From positions 124,001 to 188,000 of the forward strand of contig JAEWIE010000040.1 in the NCBI GenBank assembly GCA_023387375.1: a stretch of 64,000 nucleotides of DNA, given 5' to 3'. Below the pieces are notes generated by a model. That model saw nothing but the letters and a program-made list of their open reading frames with translations, did not search any database and was not told the origin of the DNA. Each line of letters begins with the position of its first letter. Position 1 is the first letter of the stretch. A program made the position numbers and the translations under genes. Positions 8,422-16,409 of this stretch are shown piece by piece. Origin of the DNA: Bacteroidota bacterium (GTDB taxonomy: Bacteria; Bacteroidota; Bacteroidia; Flavobacteriales; Weeksellaceae).

Positions 8422-9642
8422 ATGAAAAAATTAGCAATTTTTTGTATACCTCTTTTAGGTACACTTTTATTTTCCTGCCAAAACGGTAGCCCAGCCTCAA
8501 CGAGCTCATCAAACAAAACGATCACTGAAGGTGCAAATCCTGAAACGCAGAAGCCCAATACAGATATTGCCTCTGCATTTAAAGGACAAACTCGTATCCA
8601 AGGAGTTCATACGTCCACACCATATACCGTAGAGATTATTAATGAAAACCTAGGTAGACCTTGGGCCGTGATCCAACTGCCCGACTCTCGATTTTTAATC
8701 ACGGATAAGAACGGCTGGATGAATCTAGTAACCCTTGACGGAAAATCAAGTCATAAAATTGAGGGACTTCCCGCTGTCGATTCTAAGGGCCAAGGAGGAC
8801 TACTAGATGTGGCGCTAGATCCAGATTTTAGCCACAACAAAACAATCTACTGGTCCTTTTCTGAACCCGTGAGCGGCGGAAACCATACTTCGGTGGCGAA
8901 AGGAGTCTTGTCCACAGATGAAAAAACAATTGAAAACATAGAGGTTATTTTTAGAGCTACACCGGTGTACAATGGTAAATTGCATTACGGTAGTCGCCTT
9001 GCTTTTGATGAAGATGGATCTCTCTACGTAACCACGGGAGAACGATCAGATTTGCCTACACGTCCACTTGCCCAAGATGGAAGCGCCTACCTGGGTAAAA
9101 TTCTTAGGCTTACCAAAGACGGGCAAGCCGTTTCTACGAACAAATTAGGTTGGAAACACGAGATCTATTCGATTGGACATCGTAATCCACAAGGTCTTGT
9201 ATTTCATCCAGAAACAAAAGAGCTTTGGGAAACGGAATTTGGACCCTTAGGAGGAGACGAAGTCAATTTGATTAAACAGGGTATTAATTACGGCTGGCCC
9301 ATTATCACCTACGGGAGAGAATATAGTGGCGCGGTCATTGGCGAAGGAATTGGTCAAAAAGACGGCTATGAGCAGCCTGTCTATTACTGGGATCCTTCGA
9401 TTTCTCCAAGTGGAATTGATTTTTACACAGGATCAATTGAGGAATGGAAAAACAACCTCTTTATTGGAAGCTTAAGTGGACAAAAAATCATCCGCTTGGT
9501 GATTGAAAACAACAAAGTGATTGGAGAGGAGTGGCTTCTCACGGAGTACGGTGAGAGATTTAGAGATGTCCTTAGTGGAAAGGACGGTAATCTTTATGCC
9601 GTAACCGATAGTGGAAAACTCTTTAGAATTTCAAAAAAATAA
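8422..9642 (+). CDS. PQQ-dependent sugar dehydrogenase, lipoprotein (soluble GDH/Asd family)
   Basis: A 406-residue six-bladed propeller enzyme of the glucose/sorbosone dehydrogenase family. The lipobox is LLFSC with Cys19, then a Ser/Thr linker to about residue 55. Family motifs are GQGGLLDVALDPDF (about 130), GSRLAFDEDGSLYVTTGER (about 200), GHRNPQGL (about 255) and EFGPLGGDEVN. Known relatives oxidise aldoses using PQQ in the periplasm. This one is predicted to sit on a membrane facing the periplasm or exterior. No PQQ synthesis genes are in the window, so the cofactor may be scavenged. The gene appears monocistronic, with a terminator following. Confidence 0.9.
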   Translation: MKKLAIFCIPLLGTLLFSCQNGSPASTSSSNKTITEGANPETQKPNTDIASAFKGQTRIQGVHTSTPYTVEIINENLGRPWAVIQLPDSRFLITDKNGWMNLVTLDGKSSHKIEGLPAVDSKGQGGLLDVALDPDFSHNKTIYWSFSEPVSGGNHTSVAKGVLSTDEKTIENIEVIFRATPVYNGKLHYGSRLAFDEDGSLYVTTGERSDLPTRPLAQDGSAYLGKILRLTKDGQAVSTNKLGWKHEIYSIGHRNPQGLVFHPETKELWETEFGPLGGDEVNLIKQGINYGWPIITYGREYSGAVIGEGIGQKDGYEQPVYYWDPSISPSGIDFYTGSIEEWKNNLFIGSLSGQKIIRLVIENNKVIGEEWLLTEYGERFRDVLSGKDGNLYAVTDSGKLFRISKK

Positions 9643-9666
9643 GAATTTCCTTTTTTAGAAAGTGAT

Positions 9667-9697
9667 AAAATAGCCTTTTTTAACGAAAGGCTATTTT
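9667..9697. terminator. Bidirectional terminator between sugar dehydrogenase and tsaB
   Basis: A 12-bp perfect stem (AAAATAGCCTTT at 9667-9678 with 9686-9697) and 7-base loop, flanked by A and T runs on both sides, so it can work in both directions. The right arm overlaps the stop codon of tsaB. Confidence 0.8.
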
Positions 9698-10371
9698 TTT
9701 AGTTCTGATTTTTTAACTCCTTGGAAGTCTTTCAAGTAGAACGGCTCAAAATAAGCAATGTCTTCAAACTCTTTCTTCTCAAATTTCTCCACTGCGCTTC
9801 GAATGAGGTACTGCGCAGAAGGAAGCACTTCTTCCTTATAATCGGCATTCGATATCGTTAGTAGGGACTTCGCTTTAAGAGCGCCATCTCCTACAAAAAG
9901 AACCTTTTTTCCTTCGTATTTTGAAAAGGAATCCTCCTTTAAAATAAGATTCTGACTTGCATCAAGCAGTTCGCCTGACTTACCGTCATACACCGCTGTA
10001 TAAACTTCCATTCGTCTTGCATCGATTAGCGGGACAATCACCTCGTATCCACTGCTTAAAAAGGGTTCTACAAGAGTTTCCATCGAATTTACTGCAATTA
10101 GAGGGATGTTCAGTGCAAAGCAAAATCCTTTTGCACTTGAAGCGCCGATGCGGAGACCCGTGTAGGACCCAGGTCCCATACCCAGACAAACCGCATCGAT
10201 ATCCTCTAGTGATAGGCCGGCTCCTTCAAGGGCCCATGAAACGAAGGGATGCAAATTTTCACTTTGCTTATAATTCTCAGATCGCTCTTCGCATAAACAA
10301 AGGAGTTCCTGGTTTTTAGAAACGGCCACGGAACAATTTTTTGAAGAAGACTCAATGTGTAAAATCGTCAT
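9691..10371 (-). CDS. tsaB: tRNA threonylcarbamoyladenosine biosynthesis protein TsaB
   Basis: A 226-residue inactive paralog of TsaD. In the family it bridges TsaD and TsaE to make t6A37 in ANN-decoding tRNAs. The N-terminus MTILHIESSSKNCSVAV has the ASKHA fold signature, and GMGPGSYTGLRIGASSAKGFCFAL is the most conserved TsaB segment. The C-terminal domain ends YFEPFYLKDF. It lies 9 bases downstream of the SDR gene and is probably co-transcribed with it, with the bidirectional terminator at its stop. Confidence 0.95.
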   Translation of the reverse strand: MTILHIESSSKNCSVAVSKNQELLCLCEERSENYKQSENLHPFVSWALEGAGLSLEDIDAVCLGMGPGSYTGLRIGASSAKGFCFALNIPLIAVNSMETLVEPFLSSGYEVIVPLIDARRMEVYTAVYDGKSGELLDASQNLILKEDSFSKYEGKKVLFVGDGALKAKSLLTISNADYKEEVLPSAQYLIRSAVEKFEKKEFEDIAYFEPFYLKDFQGVKKSELKK

Positions 10372-10380
10372 AGTGCAAAA

Positions 10381-11136
10381 TTACTCTTTTTTGTGAATAG
10401 TCCTTGGCTCACTCTGCGCGGAAGGATAAATCGTAAGATCAGAAATCGTGACATGAGCAGGTGCTTCAACACAATAGCCAATTGCATCTGCAACATCTTC
10501 TGCCTTAAGTGCCTGATATCCCTCATACACTTTGCTCGCTCTCTCTTTATCTCCCTTAAATCGAACTTCTGAGAACTCTGTCTCCACGGCCCCGGGTTGA
10601 ATATTGGTTACTTTGACTCCTAATTGGGTTAGTTCAAGACGCATCCCTTCGGAAATCACATCCACTGCTCGTTTGCTCGCACAGTAAACAACTCCACCCG
10701 CATACGTTTGTCTCGCTGCGACGGAACTTACATTCACGATATGACCCTCTTTTGTCAATAGAGGTAGAACTGCTTTAGAAACATACAGTAGTCCCTTTAC
10801 GTTGCCATCAAGCATGGCGTCCCAGTCGTCTAGGTTAGCGGTTAAAAGGCTGTCGGTTCCATGAGCATTTCCTGCATTGTTTATAAGAACATCGATCTTT
10901 TGGAAAGCTTCTGGAAGCGAGTTTATAGCCTCTTGAACACTCTCTCGAGCCCTAATGTCAAACAATAGAGTATGCACTTCACACTCAGAAAACTGTTTTT
11001 CTAGCTCACGAAGCTTTTCTTCTCGCCTTCCACAGAGAATCAATTGATACTTTTTTTGAGCAAAATAAGTGGCTACTGCTTTGCCTATTCCAGAGCTTGC
11101 GCCCGTTATAAAAATTGTTTTCATTTCCTTATTCAT
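10381..11136 (-). CDS. Short-chain dehydrogenase/reductase, YdfG-like
   Basis: A 251-residue classical SDR: cofactor motif TGASSGIG (about residues 10-17), an Arg-rich NADP-preferring turn CGRREEK, NNAG, a catalytic Ser in VSSVAA and the YCASK catalytic Tyr/Lys pair. The segment LPEAFQKIDVLINNAGNAHG and the C-terminal EDVADAIGYCVEAPAHVTI resemble NADP-dependent 3-hydroxy acid dehydrogenases (YdfG). Substrate cannot be fixed from sequence. Met5 (ATG ending 11124) is an alternative start, because the prc terminator runs right up to the ATG at 11136. It is probably followed by tsaB in one transcript. Confidence 0.9.
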   Translation of the reverse strand: MNKEMKTIFITGASSGIGKAVATYFAQKKYQLILCGRREEKLRELEKQFSECEVHTLLFDIRARESVQEAINSLPEAFQKIDVLINNAGNAHGTDSLLTANLDDWDAMLDGNVKGLLYVSKAVLPLLTKEGHIVNVSSVAARQTYAGGVVYCASKRAVDVISEGMRLELTQLGVKVTNIQPGAVETEFSEVRFKGDKERASKVYEGYQALKAEDVADAIGYCVEAPAHVTISDLTIYPSAQSEPRTIHKKE

Positions 11137-11137
11137 T

Positions 11138-11182
11138 AAAAAATCGCCATTAACTAATCTCCTGGACTCGTTAATGACGATT
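11138..11182 (-). terminator. Terminator of prc, abutting the SDR start
   Basis: A 13-bp stem with one C-A mismatch (11170-11182 with 11042-type arm at 11142-11154) and a 15-base loop, followed on the minus strand by a run of six T ending two bases before the downstream SDR ATG at 11136. Confidence 0.7.
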
Positions 11183-11200
11183 AGAAAATTGTAATTATGC

Positions 11201-13327
11201 TTAGGACTGGAGTTCAGAAATTACATGAACCGCTTCTTTTAAATAAATATCACGTTGTAAATTTTTAACCCAGTTCTCTGATTTTTTTTGAAAAGCCTCA
11301 TCTGTTTTTTCACGTTTTAGTTCGTCCTCATAGCGAATGAATTTCAATCCATTCTCACTTTTTTCAAGGACTTCGAAACGCTTGATCTGCGCTTTCCTTT
11401 CTTGCATAAGAGCGTTAAATTTATCAATGTTCAAGGTAATTGTGTCTTCTTTGTCCAATTTTTCCTTCCATTTCGCAGATTCCTGAACGAGTTGGTAGAT
11501 GTTGTCCTTCGCTAAACGCGCAGCACTTTTTTGTTTCAACGAAGCAAGGTCAAATCGATTCTCTTTTTTAATAACCTGAGCCGCTGGAATCTTATCCCAA
11601 GGAAGAACAAAATCTTCATAACGCTCTCCTATTTCCGCATGAGTGAAAAAATCATTCATCACGATGTCAGATTCAATTCCTTTCTTTTGCGTGGACTCTC
11701 CGGTCACTCGATAGAACTTCTGAATGGTCAGTTTTAAAGATCCAAAATCATCGTTTGTACTTAAAAAACGGTTGAGATCAACAAAGGTTTGTACAGTTCC
11801 TTTTCCATAAGTTTGTGGGGAACCCACAAGTACTGCTCTACCGTAATCCTGCATTACGCCTGATAAAATTTCTGAAGCAGACGCAGATAGCTCATTTTGC
11901 ATAATCACTAAGGGGCCGTTCCAGATAGGTTCGTTTCCTTTCGTGGTAAGGGTTTGAATTTTTCCATTTCCATTTTTCACCTGAACATAGGCTCCCTCTG
12001 TCATAAATAGGCTCATGATATCCCCTACTTCTGTAAGCGATCCTCCACCATTATTTCTTAAATCAAGAATAATCCCAGAAATACCTTGTGCTTTTAGTTT
12101 TATGATTTCATTCTTAATGTCATCAGACGCGTTTCGTCCTTTCGAATCTTCGAAGTCTGCATTAAAACTAGGTAGGTTGATAAATCCATATTTCTTGCCA
12201 TCGGGTGCATCAACCACAATACTACGGGCAAACGTATCCTCGATTGCAACTTCTTCCCGAACCATAGTCACTTCCTTAATGGTTTTGTCCTTCTTCTCTA
12301 CAGTAAGCGTTACTTTCGTTCCTTTCTCACCCCGGATTAAGCGTACTGCCTCATCAGCAAGCATTCCTACCACATTTACAGGCTCTTCGTTTGGTTTGGA
12401 TCTCACTTTAAGGATCTTATCTCCGTCGCTTAGTTGTTTCGATTTCCATGCCGGTGCCCCAATGGTTAACTGTCCAAGGTACAAATAGCCTTTCTTCTCT
12501 TGAATTAAAGCTCCAATTCCAATGACTTTCCCTTTAAACATTAAATCAAAATCGTCCTTGTCTTTGGGAGAGTAATAGTTCGTATGTGGATCAAATACCT
12601 CTGTATAAGCATTCATATACACAGTAAACCAATCCATTTTTTTTCTTTTCTTAAATCGCTTGAAGGATTCCGTCACAAGGTCTTTTACCTCTTCCGTCGC
12701 TTTTAGTTGCTTTTGTTCTGGCGTTAAAATTTCAACTTTGATTGTGTCCACCAACTTATGTTTGATGACAGAATCTTTCTTCTTTTTCTGAGACTCCTCT
12801 TTCGCTTTCAGAGATTCCATCTCTTGCAAAATGTTGTACTTGATGTACTTCTTCCACTCATTATAGAGCTCTTTTTCGCTCGCTGGGAATTTTTTCTTTT
12901 CTGGTTCAAGAATTAGTACCTCATCTTCGTTCAAGTTAATGGGGTTTTTGAAAATTTCTTGAGTAGCTTGATCTATTTTGTCGATACGTTCAAACAAACG
13001 ATTGTAGGTCAAATTATAGAAGGTTAGATCGCCTTGATTTAAATAGTCATCAAGCAGAGTGCGATGCTTCGCAAACTCTTCTATATCCGATTTTAAAAAG
13101 TATCTTTTTGCCGGATCGATCATACCTAAATAGGTATCGTATACGTTTTGCGAATACGCATCGTTAATCGGCGTAGGCGTATAATGCAAATAGCTAAGTG
13201 TGTTTTTTACACTTACCATTATCGTTTGCATCTTTTCGTCGTCATTTTTGGGTGAGTTAAAACAAAACACCAAAGAAGTCAAAGGGATGAAAAGAAGTAA
13301 AGTATTGAACTTGAAATTTTTAAACAT
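11201..13327 (-). CDS. prc: Tail-specific protease (Prc/Tsp family, S41)
   Basis: About 708 residues, the long Prc-type S41 protease that degrades or trims periplasmic proteins from the C-terminus. It has an N-terminal signal or anchor helix (TLLLFIPLTSLVF), a long helical N-domain of roughly residues 30-240, a PDZ domain near 255-350 (LSDGDKILKVRS), then LILDLRNNGGGSL, the nucleophile motif SASASEI and base lysine in TYGKGTVQ, and a helical C-terminal DUF3340-like region. A TTG at 13369 would add 14 residues, but the ATG at 13327 directly precedes the signal sequence and is preferred. It has its own terminator. It is the second S41 protease within 5 kb. Confidence 0.95.
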   Translation of the reverse strand: MFKNFKFNTLLLFIPLTSLVFCFNSPKNDDEKMQTIMVSVKNTLSYLHYTPTPINDAYSQNVYDTYLGMIDPAKRYFLKSDIEEFAKHRTLLDDYLNQGDLTFYNLTYNRLFERIDKIDQATQEIFKNPINLNEDEVLILEPEKKKFPASEKELYNEWKKYIKYNILQEMESLKAKEESQKKKKDSVIKHKLVDTIKVEILTPEQKQLKATEEVKDLVTESFKRFKKRKKMDWFTVYMNAYTEVFDPHTNYYSPKDKDDFDLMFKGKVIGIGALIQEKKGYLYLGQLTIGAPAWKSKQLSDGDKILKVRSKPNEEPVNVVGMLADEAVRLIRGEKGTKVTLTVEKKDKTIKEVTMVREEVAIEDTFARSIVVDAPDGKKYGFINLPSFNADFEDSKGRNASDDIKNEIIKLKAQGISGIILDLRNNGGGSLTEVGDIMSLFMTEGAYVQVKNGNGKIQTLTTKGNEPIWNGPLVIMQNELSASASEILSGVMQDYGRAVLVGSPQTYGKGTVQTFVDLNRFLSTNDDFGSLKLTIQKFYRVTGESTQKKGIESDIVMNDFFTHAEIGERYEDFVLPWDKIPAAQVIKKENRFDLASLKQKSAARLAKDNIYQLVQESAKWKEKLDKEDTITLNIDKFNALMQERKAQIKRFEVLEKSENGLKFIRYEDELKREKTDEAFQKKSENWVKNLQRDIYLKEAVHVISELQS

Positions 13328-13438
13328 ATTGAACGTTCGTTTATATAATTGGTTGAATGGCCTTGTCAAATGTTACATAGCCCAAAACAAGGAATCAAAT
13401 TTAATACCTTATTTACAAAATGTCACCTAATTTTTGAT

Positions 13439-13446
13439 TAATTTTG
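13439..13446 (+). promoter_or_regulatory. -7 box TAATTTTG immediately upstream of surE
   Basis: A perfect TAnnTTTG whose last G lies only 5 bases before the surE ATG. Transcription should start at or next to the start codon, giving a nearly leaderless mRNA. No clear -33 box is visible. Confidence 0.5.
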
Positions 13447-13451
13447 TGAAA

Positions 13452-14231
13452 ATGAATACGACAGATCAAAAACCGCTCATTTTGGTGACCAATGATGACG
13501 GAATTACAGCGCCAGGTATTCGAAACCTGGTTGAATTTATGAACGAAATTGGCGAGGTTGTGGTGGTCGCACCCAATTCACCACAAAGTGGCAAAGGTCA
13601 CGCCATTACAATAAACTCTACTCTTACCTTTGAAGAAATAAATCTTGAAGGTCCGCAAAAGGACTTTTCACTTAGTGGAACTCCTGTAGACTGCATTAAA
13701 TTCGCACTCAACCAAATTCTATATCGAAAACCCGATTTAGTTGTTTCTGGAATTAATCACGGTGCGAACTCTTCCATTAATGTAATCTACTCTGGAACCA
13801 TGTCTGCAGCGGTCGAAGCAGGCGTTGAGGGTTTACAAGCCATCGGATTTTCACTTCTTGATTTCAGCTGGGAAGCTGACTTCCAACAAGCAAAGGAATA
13901 TATTCAACAAATCGTTAGAAAAACATTAGCAAACCCCCTTCCAAAAGGAATCGTGCTAAATGTAAATATACCTAAGTTAGTAAAAGAGGAACTAAAAGGA
14001 ATTCGTGTTTGTCGACAGGCAGATGCAAAATGGGAAGAAAGTTTTGATGAGAGAGTTAGCCCACACGGCAAAAAATACTATTGGTTAACTGGCTATTTCA
14101 ACAATATGGACAAGGAAAAAGACGCAGACGAAGTCGCACTGTCCGAGGGATATATCACTGTAGTTCCAGTCAAATTCGATTTAACTGCCCATGAATACAT
14201 TAAAGATCTCGGTGAAGTGCTTAACACATAA
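13452..14231 (+). CDS. surE: 5'/3'-nucleotidase SurE
   Basis: A 259-residue SurE acid phosphatase that dephosphorylates nucleoside monophosphates and related substrates, metal-dependent. The N-terminal TNDDGITAPGI holds the paired metal-binding aspartates, followed by VAPNSPQSGKGHAIT, SGTPVDC, VSGINHGANSS and SGTMSAAVEA, all hallmark segments. An upstream TTG at 13434 falls inside the promoter, so ATG 13452 is used. It is followed by a strong terminator, so probably monocistronic. Confidence 0.97.
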   Translation: MNTTDQKPLILVTNDDGITAPGIRNLVEFMNEIGEVVVVAPNSPQSGKGHAITINSTLTFEEINLEGPQKDFSLSGTPVDCIKFALNQILYRKPDLVVSGINHGANSSINVIYSGTMSAAVEAGVEGLQAIGFSLLDFSWEADFQQAKEYIQQIVRKTLANPLPKGIVLNVNIPKLVKEELKGIRVCRQADAKWEESFDERVSPHGKKYYWLTGYFNNMDKEKDADEVALSEGYITVVPVKFDLTAHEYIKDLGEVLNT

Positions 14232-14268
14232 CGAGAAAAAATCTTAGAGGGCTAATAATCAACAAGAA

Positions 14269-14302
14269 AGGATAGCTATTAAAATAGCTATCCTGTTTTT
14301 TT
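14269..14302 (+). terminator. Rho-independent terminator of surE
   Basis: An 11-bp perfect stem AGGATAGCTAT (14269-14279) with 14284-14294, a 4-base loop, followed by G and a run of seven T. Confidence 0.88.
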
Positions 14303-14352
14303 GGTAGTGTTTACTAACTATAAAAGTTGAGCGCCTAAATTTCTGAAGCTTC

Positions 14353-14940
14353 CTATACCTCTAACTTCTTTACCGCTCCTCGAAGGGCATTAGCCGCTAC
14401 TTTTAATTGTGTACTCCAATCTTCTGCTGCAGATTCATCAGCTCCATCTGAAATATACTTTAAGCATAGAAAAGGTAGCTCTTCACGCTTGCATAGAAAG
14501 GCAAATGCGTAGGCCTCCATATCGATTAAGTTAAAAATATCTTTCGTCATCGTGGTTTCAAAATTATCTCCTGAACCACAAATACCTCTTTCAAACTCCC
14601 TAGTAACCAGTCCATAAGCTAAAACTTCAGGTTCTTCGATAAAAGGGGTCTTGTATTTGGGGAGCCCAAGACCGCTGACATCCATATCTCTCTGCACAAA
14701 AGCTTCGCTTTGCACAATTGCACCTCGATTAAAAAAGCTACTTCCTGCCGTGCCTAGATTCACTACTAAATCAGGTTTGGGTCCACTTAAAAGTCGTTTT
14801 GTTAAATGGTATGCAGCATTCACTTTTCCAACCCCCGTAAAAAGAGTATCAAAGTCATTGAATTCTTGGCCTGCTTCTGCTTCCATCGCAAAAACGAGGA
14901 GTGGTCGGTGATACGTTATTCCGTCAATTTGAATGCCCAT
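14353..14940 (-). CDS. Nucleoside phosphorylase/nucleosidase family protein
   Basis: A 195-residue member of the PNP/UDP superfamily, on the short side for the fold. Motifs: TGVGKVNAA near residue 35, VVNLGTAGS near residue 60, a GSGDNF segment, NLIDMEAYAFA (the DMEA motif that binds the ribose in MTA/SAH nucleosidases) and KYISDGADESAA with the catalytic Asp. Candidates are 5'-methylthioadenosine/S-adenosylhomocysteine nucleosidase or a related nucleosidase such as futalosine hydrolase; sequence alone does not decide. It starts 3 bases after fabG ends and is very likely in the same transcript. Confidence 0.85.
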   Translation of the reverse strand: MGIQIDGITYHRPLLVFAMEAEAGQEFNDFDTLFTGVGKVNAAYHLTKRLLSGPKPDLVVNLGTAGSSFFNRGAIVQSEAFVQRDMDVSGLGLPKYKTPFIEEPEVLAYGLVTREFERGICGSGDNFETTMTKDIFNLIDMEAYAFAFLCKREELPFLCLKYISDGADESAAEDWSTQLKVAANALRGAVKKLEV

Positions 14941-14943
14941 AGA

Positions 14944-15687
14944 TTATGTAAGCATTCCTCCGTCGACGTTAAGAACTTGGCCTGTCACGTATCCTGATAA
15001 TTCACTTCCTAAAAATACGCAGGCATTTGCTACGTCTTTAGGCTGTCCTCCACGCTTCAACGGAATTGCTTCTCTCCATCCTTGCACTGTCTTTTCATCC
15101 AACGCGCCGGTCATTTCAGTTTCAATAAATCCTGGTGCAATTGCATTGCAACGGATATTTCGCGAACCAAGCTCAAGCGCAATAGACTTTGTAAACCCAA
15201 TAACTCCAGCTTTAGAGGCCGCATAATTGGCTTGTCCTGCATTTCCTTTAACTCCTACCACAGAAGTCATATTAATGATGGATCCAGACTTTGCTTTCAT
15301 CATGGGCTTAATGACCGCTTTTGTAAGATTAAAGACGGAATCTAAATTCACACGGATAATAGTATCCCAATCCTCTTTTGACATACGAAGCATAAGGTTG
15401 TCTTTTGTAATCCCCGCATTATTGACTAGAATGTCAATTTTTCCAAACTCGGCCATTACTTGATCGATGAGTTGCTGCGCAGCTTCAAAATCGGAAGCAT
15501 CCGATTGATATGCTTTTACTTTTGTCTCAGATCCTAGTGCCGTTTCAAGCTCTTTTGCCTTATCCACAGAACCCGCAAACGTAAAAGCGACTTGTGCACC
15601 TTGTGCGACAAACCCTTCAACAATTCCTTTTCCAATTCCTCTTGTGCCGCCGGTCACAAGGGCTACTTTGCCTTCTAGTAATTTCAT
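14944..15687 (-). CDS. fabG: 3-oxoacyl-[acyl-carrier-protein] reductase
   Basis: A 247-residue SDR reducing 3-ketoacyl-ACP with NADPH in type II fatty-acid synthesis. TGGTRGIG cofactor motif near residue 12, NNAGITKDNLMLRM, catalytic Ser in NMTSVVG, YAASKAG with Tyr/Lys, and GNAGQANYAA plus the C-terminal YVTGQVLNVDGG, all typical of FabG rather than general SDRs. A TTG at 15696 would add three residues; ATG 15687 gives the standard MKLLEGKVALVTGG start. It heads a two-gene unit with the nucleosidase. An rsmI terminator lies just upstream. Confidence 0.95.
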   Translation of the reverse strand: MKLLEGKVALVTGGTRGIGKGIVEGFVAQGAQVAFTFAGSVDKAKELETALGSETKVKAYQSDASDFEAAQQLIDQVMAEFGKIDILVNNAGITKDNLMLRMSKEDWDTIIRVNLDSVFNLTKAVIKPMMKAKSGSIINMTSVVGVKGNAGQANYAASKAGVIGFTKSIALELGSRNIRCNAIAPGFIETEMTGALDEKTVQGWREAIPLKRGGQPKDVANACVFLGSELSGYVTGQVLNVDGGMLT

Positions 15688-15699
15688 ATTTATCAAATA

Positions 15700-15725
15700 A
15701 ATAAAAAAAGGAGTCTCTCCTTTTT
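15700..15725 (-). terminator. Terminator of rsmI
   Basis: A 9-bp stem (AAAAAGGAG at 15705-15713 with 15717-15725) and 3-base loop, continued on the minus strand by a T-rich tract. It begins 7 bases past the rsmI stop and separates rsmI from fabG. Confidence 0.75.
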
Positions 15726-15731
15726 CGTTGG

Positions 15732-16409
15732 TTAATTCTTTGTGTTGTTTATAATGAGAACAATTTCTCCTTTTAAAGTTTTGCTTTTTGAAAACGCAAT
15801 TAATTCGAGAATACTACCGCGCTTCGTTTCTTCGAATTTTTTGGATATTTCCCGACTTAAACTCACTCGAGTTTCAGGACCAAAAAATTCTAAGATTTGT
15901 TCAAGAGCTGTGTTGATCTTGTGCGGGCTCTCGTAAAGTATGATGGTTTTTCCTAAGGCTGCAAGTTCCTTTAACTTTGTTTGCCTCCCTTTTTTAGCAG
16001 GCAGAAAGCCTGCGAAGAAAAACTCATTGTTAGGGATTCCAGAAACCACCAATGCAGGTACAAAAGCAGTCGCCCCGGGCAGACAGATCATCTCTATATT
16101 AGCCTCACTACATGCGCGTGCAAGTAAATATCCTGGATCAGAGATCCCGGGCGTTCCCGCATCGGTGATAATAGCGATATTTGAACCATTTTGTAAATCT
16201 TCCACAATTTTATCAGTAGCATGATGCTCATTATGAAGATGATAAGATCGTGTCGGCTTGCTAATCTCATAATGTTTGAGTAGGATCCCCGAAGTTCGTG
16301 TGTCTTCACATAAGATATAGTCGACTTCTTTTAATACACGAACCGCGCGAAAGCTCATGTCTTCAAGATTTCCAATGGGTGTCGGCACAAAATATAGAAT
16401 TCCACTCAT
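15732..16409 (-). CDS. rsmI: 16S rRNA (cytidine-1402-2'-O)-methyltransferase RsmI
   Basis: A 225-residue tetrapyrrole-methylase-fold enzyme that 2'-O-methylates C1402 in the ribosomal P site. The signature PTPIGNLEDMSFRAVRVL opens the protein, followed by CEDTRTS, ITDAGTPGISDPG, LPGATAFVPALVVSG and LYESPHKI. The usual short C-terminal domain is reduced. Its ATG overlaps the stop of the upstream Mur ligase gene by 4 bases (ATGA), so the two are translationally coupled. Confidence 0.97.
   Translation of the reverse strand: MSGILYFVPTPIGNLEDMSFRAVRVLKEVDYILCEDTRTSGILLKHYEISKPTRSYHLHNEHHATDKIVEDLQNGSNIAIITDAGTPGISDPGYLLARACSEANIEMICLPGATAFVPALVVSGIPNNEFFFAGFLPAKKGRQTKLKELAALGKTIILYESPHKINTALEQILEFFGPETRVSLSREISKKFEETKRGSILELIAFSKSKTLKGEIVLIINNTKN

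Noticed and set aside
12015..12488. 157-codon open frame on the plus strand inside prc
   Set aside because: Antisense shadow of a strongly conserved protease; serine-rich, no family and no promoter.
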